Assembly (NCBI GenBank): GCA_021789795.1
Contig: JAJYJA010000004.1
Span: 1 to 31,395, forward strand
Direction of reading: 5' to 3'
Origin: Deltaproteobacteria bacterium
GTDB taxonomy: Bacteria; Desulfobacterota; Desulfobulbia; Desulfobulbales; VMSU01
Length of the DNA: 31,395 nucleotides
A model generated the notes under the pieces. That model did not search any database. It saw nothing but the letters and a program-made list of their open reading frames with translations, and was not told where the DNA came from. Below are positions 17,277-24,147 of the stretch, in pieces. The position numbers and the translations under genes were made by a program. Every line of letters starts with the position of its first letter. Position 1 is the stretch's first letter.

Positions 17277-17334
17277 TGTCCCGAGAGGTATTGACCGTTT
17301 GCTCGCTCTGCGAGCGGTCACACTTCTCGGGACA
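17277..17334. repeat. Nested palindrome / structured element
   Basis: TGTCCCGAGA at 17277-17286 pairs with TCTCGGGACA at 17325-17334. Inside, TGACC pairs with GGTCA and GCTCGC pairs with GCGAGC around a 3-nt loop, giving a three-tier hairpin of 58 nt. It is followed by a second small palindrome (AAACAGGCTGTTT). It may be a terminator-like or REP-like element; no gene ends nearby to explain a terminator. Confidence 0.55.
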
Positions 17335-17605
17335 AACAGGCTGTTTCTCCAGACAATAAACACAAAATTAACTGGCAAAAATTACCGATTATTTCCAACA
17401 TCCCAGCATTATTCAAGAATTGTCCACCAGTGTAAAACTGATATTTTTATTGGTTATTTCCCCATGTGCTGGTAAGATGACCTCTGAGCCACTCCGCTGG
17501 CCCACCCACCAGTCAGCCCAGCCTCTTATTCCTTTTGGGGTGGCCACGACAGCCATGCACGCATCCCGCTTCCTAAGCCGTTATCACAAAATAACCTCAT
17601 TAAAT

Positions 17606-17756
17606 TGATGATCTCGCCAAAAGGTAGCCGATGGCTAAGCAAAAGGGCCGAGATGCAAGGCGCTGGGTGCGTTTGGCGAGTGAGACCATATATCTGGTAT
17701 GGCCTGACGAGCCCAACCGCTCAGCAAAGCAGCAGATTTGAATTTTGCGACGTCAT
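17606..17756 (-). repeat. Palindromic MITE-like repeat, copy A (diverged)
   Basis: Copy of the ~150-bp repeat also found at 22941-23092 and 27582-27735, oriented like the latter. It shares GATGATCTCGCCAAAAGGTA, the GCCGATGGCTAAGCAAAAGG stretch, a GCGTTTGGCGAGTGAG core and the far end TTTTGCGACG, but it has many substitutions. It ends about 60 bp before the activator start codon. Confidence 0.8.
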
Positions 17757-17814
17757 TTTGATTTTTTCACAGCAAAAACGGCATGAGGAGCCGTAAGGGA
17801 GGGGGTGAATTGAG

Positions 17815-19194
17815 GTGTCACAATTTAATTGTGAACAAAATGAAAATTTATGCGCTGACCTTTGCAAACGAATACTTAATTCCGTTGCCGATGGAGTTTT
17901 TACCGTTGATAACGATCTTAAGATCACTTTTTTTAACAGATCAGCAGAAAAGATAACCGGAATAATTTCAAAAAACGCCATTGGGAAGAAATGTTACGAG
18001 GTGTTTCAAACCGATAGTTGTAACTCAAATTGCGCGTTACAGCAATCTATCGAGACAGGCAATGATATGGTCAACCCCATGGTTAATATAGTTAACAGTA
18101 AAGGGGTGGTGGTTCCGATTAGCGTAAGCACTTCCGTGCTCTTGGATTATGATGGAAATGTCGTGGGTGGAGTACAAACATTTCGTGATATTTCCACCAT
18201 TGAAACCCTGCGCAAAGAGATTTCAAAGCAGTACATGTTCGAAGATATCATTAGCAAAAATTATAAAATGCAGCAAATACTGGCAACCCTGCCCGACATA
18301 TCAGAAAGTGCGAGCACCGTCCTCATTGAAGGGCCGAGCGGGTCCGGAAAAGAGCTCTTTGCCAAGGCAATTCACAAGTTGAGCAAGCGAGAGGGCAATT
18401 TTATCGCCTTGAACTGTGCCGCTCTTCCCGACACACTGCTTGAATCAGAACTTTTCGGCTACAAGGAGGGGGCCTTTACCGGGGCTAAAAAAGATAAAAA
18501 AGGGAGGTTTGCCTTGGCCGAAAAAGGGACGATTTTCCTCGATGAAATTGGCGACATATCGCCCGCCCTTCAGTTACGCCTGCTGCGAGTTCTGCAGGAG
18601 ATGGAGTATGAACCTCTTGGTGGCACGACCGCGGTTAAGGCTGACGTACGAGTTGTGGCCGCCACGAATAAATGTTTGAAAGATCTTGTTGCAAGAGGTC
18701 AATTCCGCGACGATCTATTTTTCCGGTTGAATGTAATAAAAATCTCCATCCCTCCCCTCTGTGAGCATAAGGAAGATATCCCACTTCTGGTTGATCACTT
18801 CATTTTGAAATTCAACAAACTTAAACAAAAAGCGATTGAACTGGTTTCTACCGAGGTGCTCAATCTTTTGATGCAATATAATTATCCAGGAAATATCAGG
18901 GAACTTGAAAACATCATTGAGTATGCATTTGTTTTATGCCATGGGTGGCAGATTGAGTTGCACCATTTGCCATTGGAATTGCTCGAATCCATGAAAGGAA
19001 GCCTTTCAAAAGATAAGGAAGCGACCCCGCTGGCCTCGGCCGAGGAACAGACGATTATCGAGGCGTTAACCAATTTTGGCGGCAGGAGATCGCCTACTGC
19101 CGAATTTTTAGGGATCGAAAAGTCCACCCTTTGGCGGAAAATGAAAAAATTTGGCATTAAATTCCCTGTAAAGAGGATGTCCTATCCTGAATGA
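17815..19194 (+). CDS. PAS-domain sigma-54-dependent transcriptional activator
   Basis: 459-aa NtrC-type activator without a receiver domain. Residues about 15-125 form a PAS sensor (SVADGVFTVDNDLKITFFNR), with cysteines C60, C69 and C73 in a CYEVF...C...C pattern that may sense redox or bind a cofactor. The AAA+ domain spans about 145-375, with Walker A GPSGSGKE (173-180), the sigma-54 contact EGAFTGAKK, Walker B GTIFLDEIGD and the NYPGNIRELEN segment. A Fis-type helix-turn-helix lies at about 408-446. The start is GTG 17815 behind a GGGAGGGGG stretch, at longer than ideal spacing. It is A+T-richer than flanking genes and lies upstream of the cytochrome/HybAB operon in the same direction, so that operon is its likely target. 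Confidence 0.9.
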   Translation: MSQFNCEQNENLCADLCKRILNSVADGVFTVDNDLKITFFNRSAEKITGIISKNAIGKKCYEVFQTDSCNSNCALQQSIETGNDMVNPMVNIVNSKGVVVPISVSTSVLLDYDGNVVGGVQTFRDISTIETLRKEISKQYMFEDIISKNYKMQQILATLPDISESASTVLIEGPSGSGKELFAKAIHKLSKREGNFIALNCAALPDTLLESELFGYKEGAFTGAKKDKKGRFALAEKGTIFLDEIGDISPALQLRLLRVLQEMEYEPLGGTTAVKADVRVVAATNKCLKDLVARGQFRDDLFFRLNVIKISIPPLCEHKEDIPLLVDHFILKFNKLKQKAIELVSTEVLNLLMQYNYPGNIRELENIIEYAFVLCHGWQIELHHLPLELLESMKGSLSKDKEATPLASAEEQTIIEALTNFGGRRSPTAEFLGIEKSTLWRKMKKFGIKFPVKRMSYPE

Positions 19195-19593
19195 GGATTC
19201 CTCTGTGGCAGCCTCGCGTTCGCAACGCTGGTCGTCTACCGTCCCTAACTTGGCCATCTTGTGCATCCTTATGAACCTATACAATTCGAGGAACAAGAAT
19301 TTTTAAAATTCAATAATATTTGAGAATTTAGAACGATGGCTATCTCTTCGGTCATCAAGCACTGAACCACAGATGTGATCTCAAAAAGTTACAATTAACG
19401 TCGAATTGCCATATTGTTAGCTGATTTTAAGTAGTTGTTTATATGTGTATATTGTGCGGCATCTACTCGATATATTAATCGTTTTGCTGGACAAATAGTG
19501 CAATAAACAATCAATGAGGTGATAATAAATGATATTTACTTTACCTCTTTGGACAGGGAGCTCATTTGTTGCCAGGTTTAGTTTTAATTCGCC

Positions 19594-19720
19594 GAGATAA
19601 AAACAGGTGTACTTGTCGTTGGAGGCGTTATGTAGCCAACCGCGCGCCCCGCCGGTATTGATGCCGGTCTCATCGACGTGCAGGATGGGCAATGAGGCGA
19701 GATGTTTATTTGAACCATTG
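19594..19720 (-). pseudogene. IS66-family transposase remnant
   Basis: The minus-strand frame reads LPILHVDETGINTGGARGWL followed by HNASNDKYTCFYL. This matches the well-known core of the IS66 TnpC transposase, including the catalytic aspartate in HVDETG. Similarity fades within about 15 residues on either side. No complete transposase, accessory orf or terminal repeats are visible, so this is a decayed fragment of about 40 codons rather than a working element. Confidence 0.75.
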
Positions 19721-19747
19721 ATCAAAAAATTCAATCGCACCAAGGAG

Positions 19748-19763
19748 TGGCGATGACGTTGTA
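19748..19763 (+). promoter_or_regulatory. Possible sigma-54 promoter of the cytochrome operon
   Basis: TGGCGATGACGTTGTA resembles the -24/-12 consensus TGGCAC-N5-TTGCA with correct spacing, but the -12 box has GT instead of GC. It lies 57 bp before the cytochrome start codon and downstream of a sigma-54 activator gene. The mismatch is at a normally conserved base, so this is a weak candidate. Confidence 0.3.
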
Positions 19764-19820
19764 CTGGCAATCGGTAGTTATCGTCGCCAACAAATAAGGA
19801 AGCACCAAAAGGAGGGGAGT

Positions 19821-20351
19821 ATGATGAAAGGAAAGAATGCACGACGTGCAATTGGTCTCATTACTGTTGGGAGCGCTTTGTTCTGGCCGGGATTGAGCCG
19901 TTCCTTCGATCCCAATGACGCCCCCGAGAAGGTTACAATTGACAGTCTCGTTGATCTTTATGGGCCGGTTGAATTCAACCATAAACAGCACACCGAGATG
20001 GCGGCCTGCCCAGACTGTCACCACCATACGTTAGGTATGGCGCCTACGAGGTGGAACTGCATCAAATGTCATGCAAACTCTAAAGAAGTCGACACGATCA
20101 GTTGCGGTAGCTGCCACCCCCGTGACCGCTTCGGCTCGCAATATCTATCCACACTCGACAATCCGGAACTATACCACAAGGAAAAACCTGGCCTCAAGGG
20201 AGCATATCACCTTAATTGTGTCGGCTGTCATCAGGAAAAAGGCGGCCCGACCGGCTGCGAAGATTGCCACACCATGAGCGAGGCAGGGGAGAAAAGGTTC
20301 AATTCCGGCAAATATGCCCCTGCTTCCAAAGGCGCTCCGGATAAAGAGTGA
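19821..20351 (+). CDS. Pentahaem class III-type cytochrome c
   Basis: 176-aa periplasmic multihaem cytochrome. An N-terminal signal peptide (basic start, hydrophobic IGLITVGSALFW, cleavage near residue 28) precedes five CXXCH haem sites at C63, C80, C95, C133 and C146. Histidines such as H54 and H57 (FNHKQH), H120 and H130 could be distal ligands, as in cytochrome c3/c7-like domains. AGGAGGGGAGT lies just before the ATG; two Met codons occur in tandem. It is followed by a ferredoxin and a HybB-like membrane protein, so it probably accepts or donates electrons in a quinone-linked complex resembling CbcSTU or Hmc-like systems. The redox partner is unknown. Confidence 0.9.
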   Translation: MMKGKNARRAIGLITVGSALFWPGLSRSFDPNDAPEKVTIDSLVDLYGPVEFNHKQHTEMAACPDCHHHTLGMAPTRWNCIKCHANSKEVDTISCGSCHPRDRFGSQYLSTLDNPELYHKEKPGLKGAYHLNCVGCHQEKGGPTGCEDCHTMSEAGEKRFNSGKYAPASKGAPDKE

Positions 20352-20396
20352 GCCACTAATCGTTGTTTTTTAAGAAATAGTTCCGGAGGGGTAAAA

Positions 20397-21332
20397 ATGA
20401 ATAACAAGATAATCAACCGTCGAAATTTCATTAAGGGTGGATTTGCCAGCACAATTGTTGCCTCTCAACTAAAGGTAACAGGGGTAAAGGCGGCGGGAGA
20501 CTTCGATCATTATCCCGATAGCATGGGGGTGCTAGTCGATATCAACCGTTGCGTGGGATGCAGAAGTTGCGAGGCTGCCTGCAATAAAGAGCAAGGGCTT
20601 CCAGAACCTGAAAAACCTTTTAATGATTATTCTGTGTTTGATGAAATCCATCATGGCCGCATGGAGCGCCGAACACGTGAAGATCGCTATACCGTGGTCA
20701 ACAAGTACAATGTGGCCGAGATTGATCATCCCCTTTTCCGAAAGGCGCAATGCAACCACTGCCTGGAACCCGCCTGCCTTACATCCTGTTTCGTAAAAGC
20801 CTATTCGAAAACCCCGGAGGGTGCGGTCATCTACAACCCCGATGTCTGCGTGGGATGCCGCACCTGCATGATAGCCTGCCCGTTTTATGTGCCGACATTC
20901 AAATATTCCAGCGCCTTCAGCCCGCGAATCATGAAGTGTATATTCTGCTACGATACCAGGTTGAAAGTGGGCCGCCCTCCTGCTTGTGTCGAGGCCTGTC
21001 CACAGGAGGCCTTGATCTTCGGCAAGCGGGCCGATCTCCTTGATATTGCCAGAAAAAGGATCACAAATAATTCAAGTAAATATGTCAACCATATTTATGG
21101 CGAAAAGGAAGCAGGCGGTACTGCCTGGTTGTACATCTCGCCTGTTGAGTTTAGCAAAGTTGGTTTCAATACCCATATCTCCCAGGAGCCGATCATCAAT
21201 TTCGTGCGAGACTTTCTGTCGATGGTGCCAATGGTTTTGATGATTTGGCCGGCATTGTTTGCCGGATTTCATCTACTGGCCAACCGCAAAGATGCCAATT
21301 CTCGCCATGATAACGACCACCAGGAGGTGTAA
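20397..21332 (+). CDS. Tat-exported HybA-like ferredoxin with four [4Fe-4S] sites
   Basis: 311-aa iron-sulfur subunit. The N-terminus has a twin-arginine signal (NRRNFIKGG at 7-15). Four cysteine groups follow: C52, C55, C58, C62; C119, C122, C127, C131; C151, C154, C157, C161; and C181, C184, C197, C201. This is the pattern of HybA/DsrO/NrfC proteins. A hydrophobic segment at about 274-294 would anchor the C-terminus in the membrane, as in HybA. CGGAGGGG precedes the ATG. It should relay electrons between the pentahaem cytochrome and the HybB-like quinone-site protein encoded 3 bp downstream. Confidence 0.9.
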   Translation: MNNKIINRRNFIKGGFASTIVASQLKVTGVKAAGDFDHYPDSMGVLVDINRCVGCRSCEAACNKEQGLPEPEKPFNDYSVFDEIHHGRMERRTREDRYTVVNKYNVAEIDHPLFRKAQCNHCLEPACLTSCFVKAYSKTPEGAVIYNPDVCVGCRTCMIACPFYVPTFKYSSAFSPRIMKCIFCYDTRLKVGRPPACVEACPQEALIFGKRADLLDIARKRITNNSSKYVNHIYGEKEAGGTAWLYISPVEFSKVGFNTHISQEPIINFVRDFLSMVPMVLMIWPALFAGFHLLANRKDANSRHDNDHQEV

Positions 21333-21335
21333 GCC

Positions 21336-22589
21336 ATGAAACTTTTTACAATAAATAAACAGGAGTTGCCCATTGTTGACCATTTCAGGCCGGACGGTTC
21401 AAAGTGGACCTTGAAGGAAAAGCTGCTCCTTGGGCTTACTTTTCAAGATTACAGGAAACAGTTTTTCCGAAACCCGGTCAACTGGGTGGTTATCATTATT
21501 TTTCTCACTGGCATCCCGATCATTATCGAGAGATATGTTTACGGATTAGCGAGCGTCACCCACAGTTCAAATGACTACCCGTGGGGACTCTTTCTTGGTT
21601 TCGGCCTGTTTGGGATGGTACCATTGTCTGCCTCGGGATTTTTATTGGGCACCACTGTTGAACTCTTTGGCAGAAAAGACTTTCATCCAATTGAACGCCT
21701 CGCCCTGTTAAACGGGCTGCTTGGTTATTTTTTCGCCGTTTGTTTTCTTCTGGTAGACCTGGGGCTGCCTTGGCGTCTCCCTTATCCAATGTTTGTCTCT
21801 CTGGGACCCGCCGCGGTACTTTTCCTAGTTGCCTGGCATGTGGCCACCTATCTTTCTGTGCAGATCGCCGAGGTACTTCCTTCCTTTTTTGAATGGATCG
21901 GTTGGCTGAAGGGGAAGAAAGTCATTCGGGGGATGGTGTTGGGGTTGACCATAGCGGGCATCATCCTTTCCACCTTGCACCAGGGCGCGCTCGGGGCACT
22001 CTTCACCTATGCGCCCGGCAAAGTCCATCCCCTCTGGCTTTCAGCCAATTTTCAATGGCTCCACTTCTTCTGCTCTTCCATCTTTGGCGGGCTCTCCATG
22101 GTCATTGTCGTCAGCACGCTGTGTAAAAAGTTTCTTGCCTGGCGCTGCGACGATCATTTTCTTGTCTCTCTCGACAGGCTGACTCTTGGCCTTGCTAAAG
22201 GCTGTGTCTTTGCCATGATAACCTATATCGCCATCAAGTTTGCCGCCATTGCCCACGACAAAGAATGGGTCTACCTGTTAACCGGCTGGGGCCAGTATTA
22301 TCTGTTTGAGATCAGCCTCGCTGTGTTGTTGCCAATGATGCTCTATGTTCTGGCCATAAGAAAGGGTAATGCCACGGTGGCACGTGTCGCCGCCATCTTC
22401 GCCGTGCTGGGTATTTTATGGAATCGCATCAATACCTGTCTGGTCTGTTTTAATTGGTATATGTACCGGGAAATTCCCCATTGGAAGGAAGTGGCTATTA
22501 CTATAACGGTATATACGGCCTATATAGTTACCTACCGTTTTATTCTCTACCGCTTACCTATTCTATACGAATGGAAGGGAGCTAAGTAA
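21336..22589 (+). CDS. HybB/NrfD-family integral membrane quinone-interacting subunit
   Basis: 417-aa polytopic membrane protein of the NrfD/PsrC superfamily, closest by eye to HybB. The ILSTLHQGALGALFTYAPGK segment and the following HPLW are characteristic of HybB. Around ten hydrophobic segments are visible (for example 50-65, 85-105, 127-147, 157-180, 205-225 and the last near 390-408). These proteins exchange electrons with menaquinone, without haem, through attached ferredoxin subunits. AGGAGGTGT sits upstream of the ATG, which lies 3 bp after the ferredoxin stop. No hydrogenase or molybdopterin catalytic subunit is present, so the complex would connect the quinone pool to the cytochrome. 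Confidence 0.9.
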   Translation: MKLFTINKQELPIVDHFRPDGSKWTLKEKLLLGLTFQDYRKQFFRNPVNWVVIIIFLTGIPIIIERYVYGLASVTHSSNDYPWGLFLGFGLFGMVPLSASGFLLGTTVELFGRKDFHPIERLALLNGLLGYFFAVCFLLVDLGLPWRLPYPMFVSLGPAAVLFLVAWHVATYLSVQIAEVLPSFFEWIGWLKGKKVIRGMVLGLTIAGIILSTLHQGALGALFTYAPGKVHPLWLSANFQWLHFFCSSIFGGLSMVIVVSTLCKKFLAWRCDDHFLVSLDRLTLGLAKGCVFAMITYIAIKFAAIAHDKEWVYLLTGWGQYYLFEISLAVLLPMMLYVLAIRKGNATVARVAAIFAVLGILWNRINTCLVCFNWYMYREIPHWKEVAITITVYTAYIVTYRFILYRLPILYEWKGAK

Positions 22590-22651
22590 CCGGAGTTGTG
22601 GCGGGTGCGGGCAGGATCAAGACCAGAGAAACATAAATTGGAGGGACGCTC

Positions 22652-22918
22652 ATGAAGTACGAAATAAACCATCAAAGAGATTGGATCAGCTTTATCCTTA
22701 TGATTCAAATAAGTATAGCCGTCGGAATGATGCTGCTTGGCTTTATCTTCCAGGCGGAGTGGGCCAAAAATTTCATGATAGGCGTAGGTATGATAAAGCC
22801 CATGCATAATCAAGTTGACTACTACACATACATAAAAGGGATAGAATATCTATTGTGCGTGTATTATTTTATGGTTTTTCCGGTATTCTATATCTTTGTT
22901 AACAAAAAGAAACAATAA
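22652..22918 (+). CDS. Small two-helix membrane protein of the cytochrome/HybAB operon
   Basis: 88-aa protein of no family I recognise. Two hydrophobic segments are seen, residues about 12-33 (ISFILMIQISIAVGMMLLGF) and 65-83 (YLLCVYYFMVFPVFYIFV), with a short polar loop between and a lysine-rich end. The ATG follows GGAGGGACGCTC, a strong ribosome binding site. It lies 62 bp after the HybB-like gene in the same direction, so it may be an accessory subunit of that complex. The base composition matches the operon. Confidence 0.75.
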   Translation: MKYEINHQRDWISFILMIQISIAVGMMLLGFIFQAEWAKNFMIGVGMIKPMHNQVDYYTYIKGIEYLLCVYYFMVFPVFYIFVNKKKQ

Positions 22919-22940
22919 TGATAACTTGCTTGACAATATT

Positions 22941-23092
22941 GATGGCGTCGCAAAAAGACCGATCTACTGCGGCGCGTGGCGGTTTGGCTCGTTCGGCATA
23001 CCATGTGTATGGCCTCACTCGCCAAACACACCCCGCGCCTTGTATATCGGCCCTTTTGCTTAGCCATCGGCTACCTTTTTGCGAGATCATCA
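22941..23092 (+). repeat. Palindromic MITE-like repeat, copy B
   Basis: 152-bp element. It starts GATGGCGTCGCAAAAAGACC and ends in the reverse complement of TGATGATCTCGCAAAAAGGT, so the ends form imperfect inverted repeats. The interior is also self-complementary (GTTTGGC with GCCAAAC, GCATAC with GTATG, GGCGCG with CGCGCC). It is nearly identical, in opposite orientation, to copy C; I see one substitution and one extra base. It has no transposase gene. Confidence 0.9.
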
Positions 23093-23103
23093 TTAATTGC
23101 CAA

Positions 23104-23158
23104 AACAATAAAGCGATCACCGGTGCATTGCCTCAGCACCGATGATCGCTTTATTGTT
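23104..23158. terminator. Bidirectional rho-independent terminator
   Basis: AACAATAAAGCGATCA at 23104-23119 pairs perfectly with 23143-23158, and an inner CGGTGC/GCACCG stem lies at 23121-23126 and 23136-23141. A T-rich tract follows at about 23165-23178. It lies between the convergent cytochrome operon and the 155-aa membrane protein gene. Confidence 0.88.
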
Positions 23159-23196
23159 GAAAGTATTTGTTTTTTTTACCTTGAACGTCTCAATCG

Positions 23197-23664
23197 TTAA
23201 GATTCCACTGCCTCCATCGAGGGCTCTTTCTTCATGCTGGATTGCATGGCCAACAGTGACTTGACTTGGGTAAGGGTCAGGAAATTTCGTTTAACCGCAA
23301 CCCGTCCAAACGTCTCGCCATCGGCTTCTTGGCAGAATATGATTTGCTCGATCTCGGAGGGACTCAACCATTTGTTGTTCAGTGCCAACTGGCCAATCGT
23401 ATGATAGACAGGCGCCTTCGCCTCGGCTGTTTTCGCCGCTTCCATTTCGTCGCTGAAAAATTCCCTTTTGATATTTATAATCCAGGCAGGGATAGAGATG
23501 GCGAACATAATCGCCCCTGCCAAGAAGGCCCTACTCGCCATGTAGCCTGTTTGGGTCAATCCGAAAGGCCACGCCAACATTGTGAAATAAAATGTCGATA
23601 AAGAAATACTTACAAATATTTTCCAGAATGCATTGTGTACCTGTTCCGATCTCTGAATAGTCAT
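23197..23664 (-). CDS. Membrane protein with C-terminal MshEN-like helical domain
   Basis: 155-aa protein. Two membrane segments lie at about 13-34 and 43-65. After a charged linker, residues about 88-141 (IGQLALNNKWLSPSEIEQII ... FGRVAVKRNFLTLTQVKSLL) form a helical pattern like the N-terminal domain of type II secretion ATPases or MshEN c-di-GMP-binding repeats. That likeness is by pattern only. The start is ATG 23664, with AAGGAGG upstream; a longer frame to 23712 is discarded. A 10-bp inverted repeat lies 36 bp before the start. Function unknown; it converges on the cytochrome operon and shares its low G+C. Confidence 0.75.
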   Translation of the reverse strand: MTIQRSEQVHNAFWKIFVSISLSTFYFTMLAWPFGLTQTGYMASRAFLAGAIMFAISIPAWIINIKREFFSDEMEAAKTAEAKAPVYHTIGQLALNNKWLSPSEIEQIIFCQEADGETFGRVAVKRNFLTLTQVKSLLAMQSSMKKEPSMEAVES

Positions 23665-23699
23665 GGCGCGCCTCCTTTTTTCGTAGCATTCATGCCTTA

Positions 23700-23725
23700 A
23701 CAATTTTCCCAACCTGGAAAATTGT
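23700..23725 (-). promoter_or_regulatory. Inverted repeat upstream of the 155-aa membrane protein gene
   Basis: ACAATTTTCC at 23700-23709 and GGAAAATTGT at 23716-23725 form a perfect 10-bp inverted repeat with a 6-bp spacer, 36 bp upstream of the start codon. It could be a repressor operator or a 5' untranslated hairpin. No T-run follows it. Confidence 0.45.
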
Positions 23726-23875
23726 CGCCCGTCTTCCTTGGCAAGTCTATATTACAATTACTATACCAAGGCGAAAAAATTAGATAATTTCCTGAAAATA
23801 TAGCTAGTTAACGTTAGGTGGTGTGGAGGGTGGATCTGTCGGGAATGCGGAAAATAGCATTTGCGCAATTTGGGT

Positions 23876-23891
23876 ATTGCAACGTTGCAAT
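23876..23891. promoter_or_regulatory. Perfect 16-bp palindrome, possible operator
   Basis: ATTGCAACGTTGCAAT reads identically on both strands. A related TTGCGCAA palindrome lies about 10 bp upstream (23861-23868). The pair is in the divergent region of the membrane protein and epimerase genes and looks like a regulator site; the regulator is unknown. Confidence 0.4.
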
Positions 23892-24147
23892 TTAGCGGGC
23901 TGAGGCGATGCAGGCCTGGCCCGGAAGGAAGGTGCAGCGGGATTGTGACTCGCAAGCTGCGGAAACCTGTCGTGGCCACGACTAAAATGGTGTATACCGG
24001 GTGACCCCGGAGTGGCAAATTCAACGTGATGCAGCAGACCTATGCCATCAGCATATTTAATAATGGGCACTTTCGTCCTTTTTGTTTCTTGGTGGTGCGG
24101 GCGGTCGATGACAGCCGGGGTACGCCCGGTATCGGCCAAGAGGAGCC

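Larger units (their letters stand above)
16939..17814. other. Long non-coding region between glutamate synthase and the activator
   Basis: 876 bp with no supported gene; open frames of 60-125 codons lack ribosome binding sites and recognisable similarity. From about 17.2 kb the base composition shifts to more A+T. It contains a nested palindrome at 17277-17334 and the diverged repeat copy at 17606-17756. The stretch 17400-17600 may be mobile-element debris, but I could not assign it. Promoters for the divergent neighbours must lie here; none is clear by eye. Confidence 0.5.
19195..19820. other. Intergenic region between activator and cytochrome operon
   Basis: 626 bp. It holds an IS66 transposase remnant on the minus strand (19594-19720) and a possible sigma-54 promoter at 19748-19763, each listed separately. 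The first 400 bp are A+T-rich with only weak palindromes and no gene that I recognise. Confidence 0.5.
22919..23196. other. Convergent intergenic region with repeat and terminator
   Basis: The interval is almost filled by repeat copy B (22941-23092) and a terminator hairpin (23104-23158). The repeat sits between the last operon gene and the terminator, which suggests insertion into a 3' untranslated region. Confidence 0.6.
23665..24147. other. Divergent intergenic region at island edge
   Basis: 483 bp without a supported gene. It contains a hairpin at 23700-23725 and a 16-bp palindrome at 23876-23891, listed separately. G+C rises from left to right, so the border between the A+T-rich segment and the core chromosome probably lies here. 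No repeats flanking the segment were recognised. Confidence 0.5.

Noticed and set aside
17098..17475. Open frame of 125 codons between the glutamate synthase operon and the activator
   Set aside because: It runs through a strong palindrome, has no recognisable domain and begins without a good ribosome binding site.
22976..23200. Small protein in repeat copy B (MAVWLVRHTMCMASL...)
   Set aside because: Open frame created by the repeat; it has no ribosome binding site and mirrors the non-coding frame in copy C.
23898..23990. SRP RNA-like core (CCCGGAAGGAAGG)
   Set aside because: The GGAA tetraloop with flanking CC/GG is present, but the conserved CAGG and AGCAG sides of the signal recognition particle loop are missing.
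23761..24139. Minus-strand open frames of 87 and 111 codons
   Set aside because: Proline- and histidine-rich composition with no motif and no ribosome binding site; they overlap the palindromes in an intergenic region.
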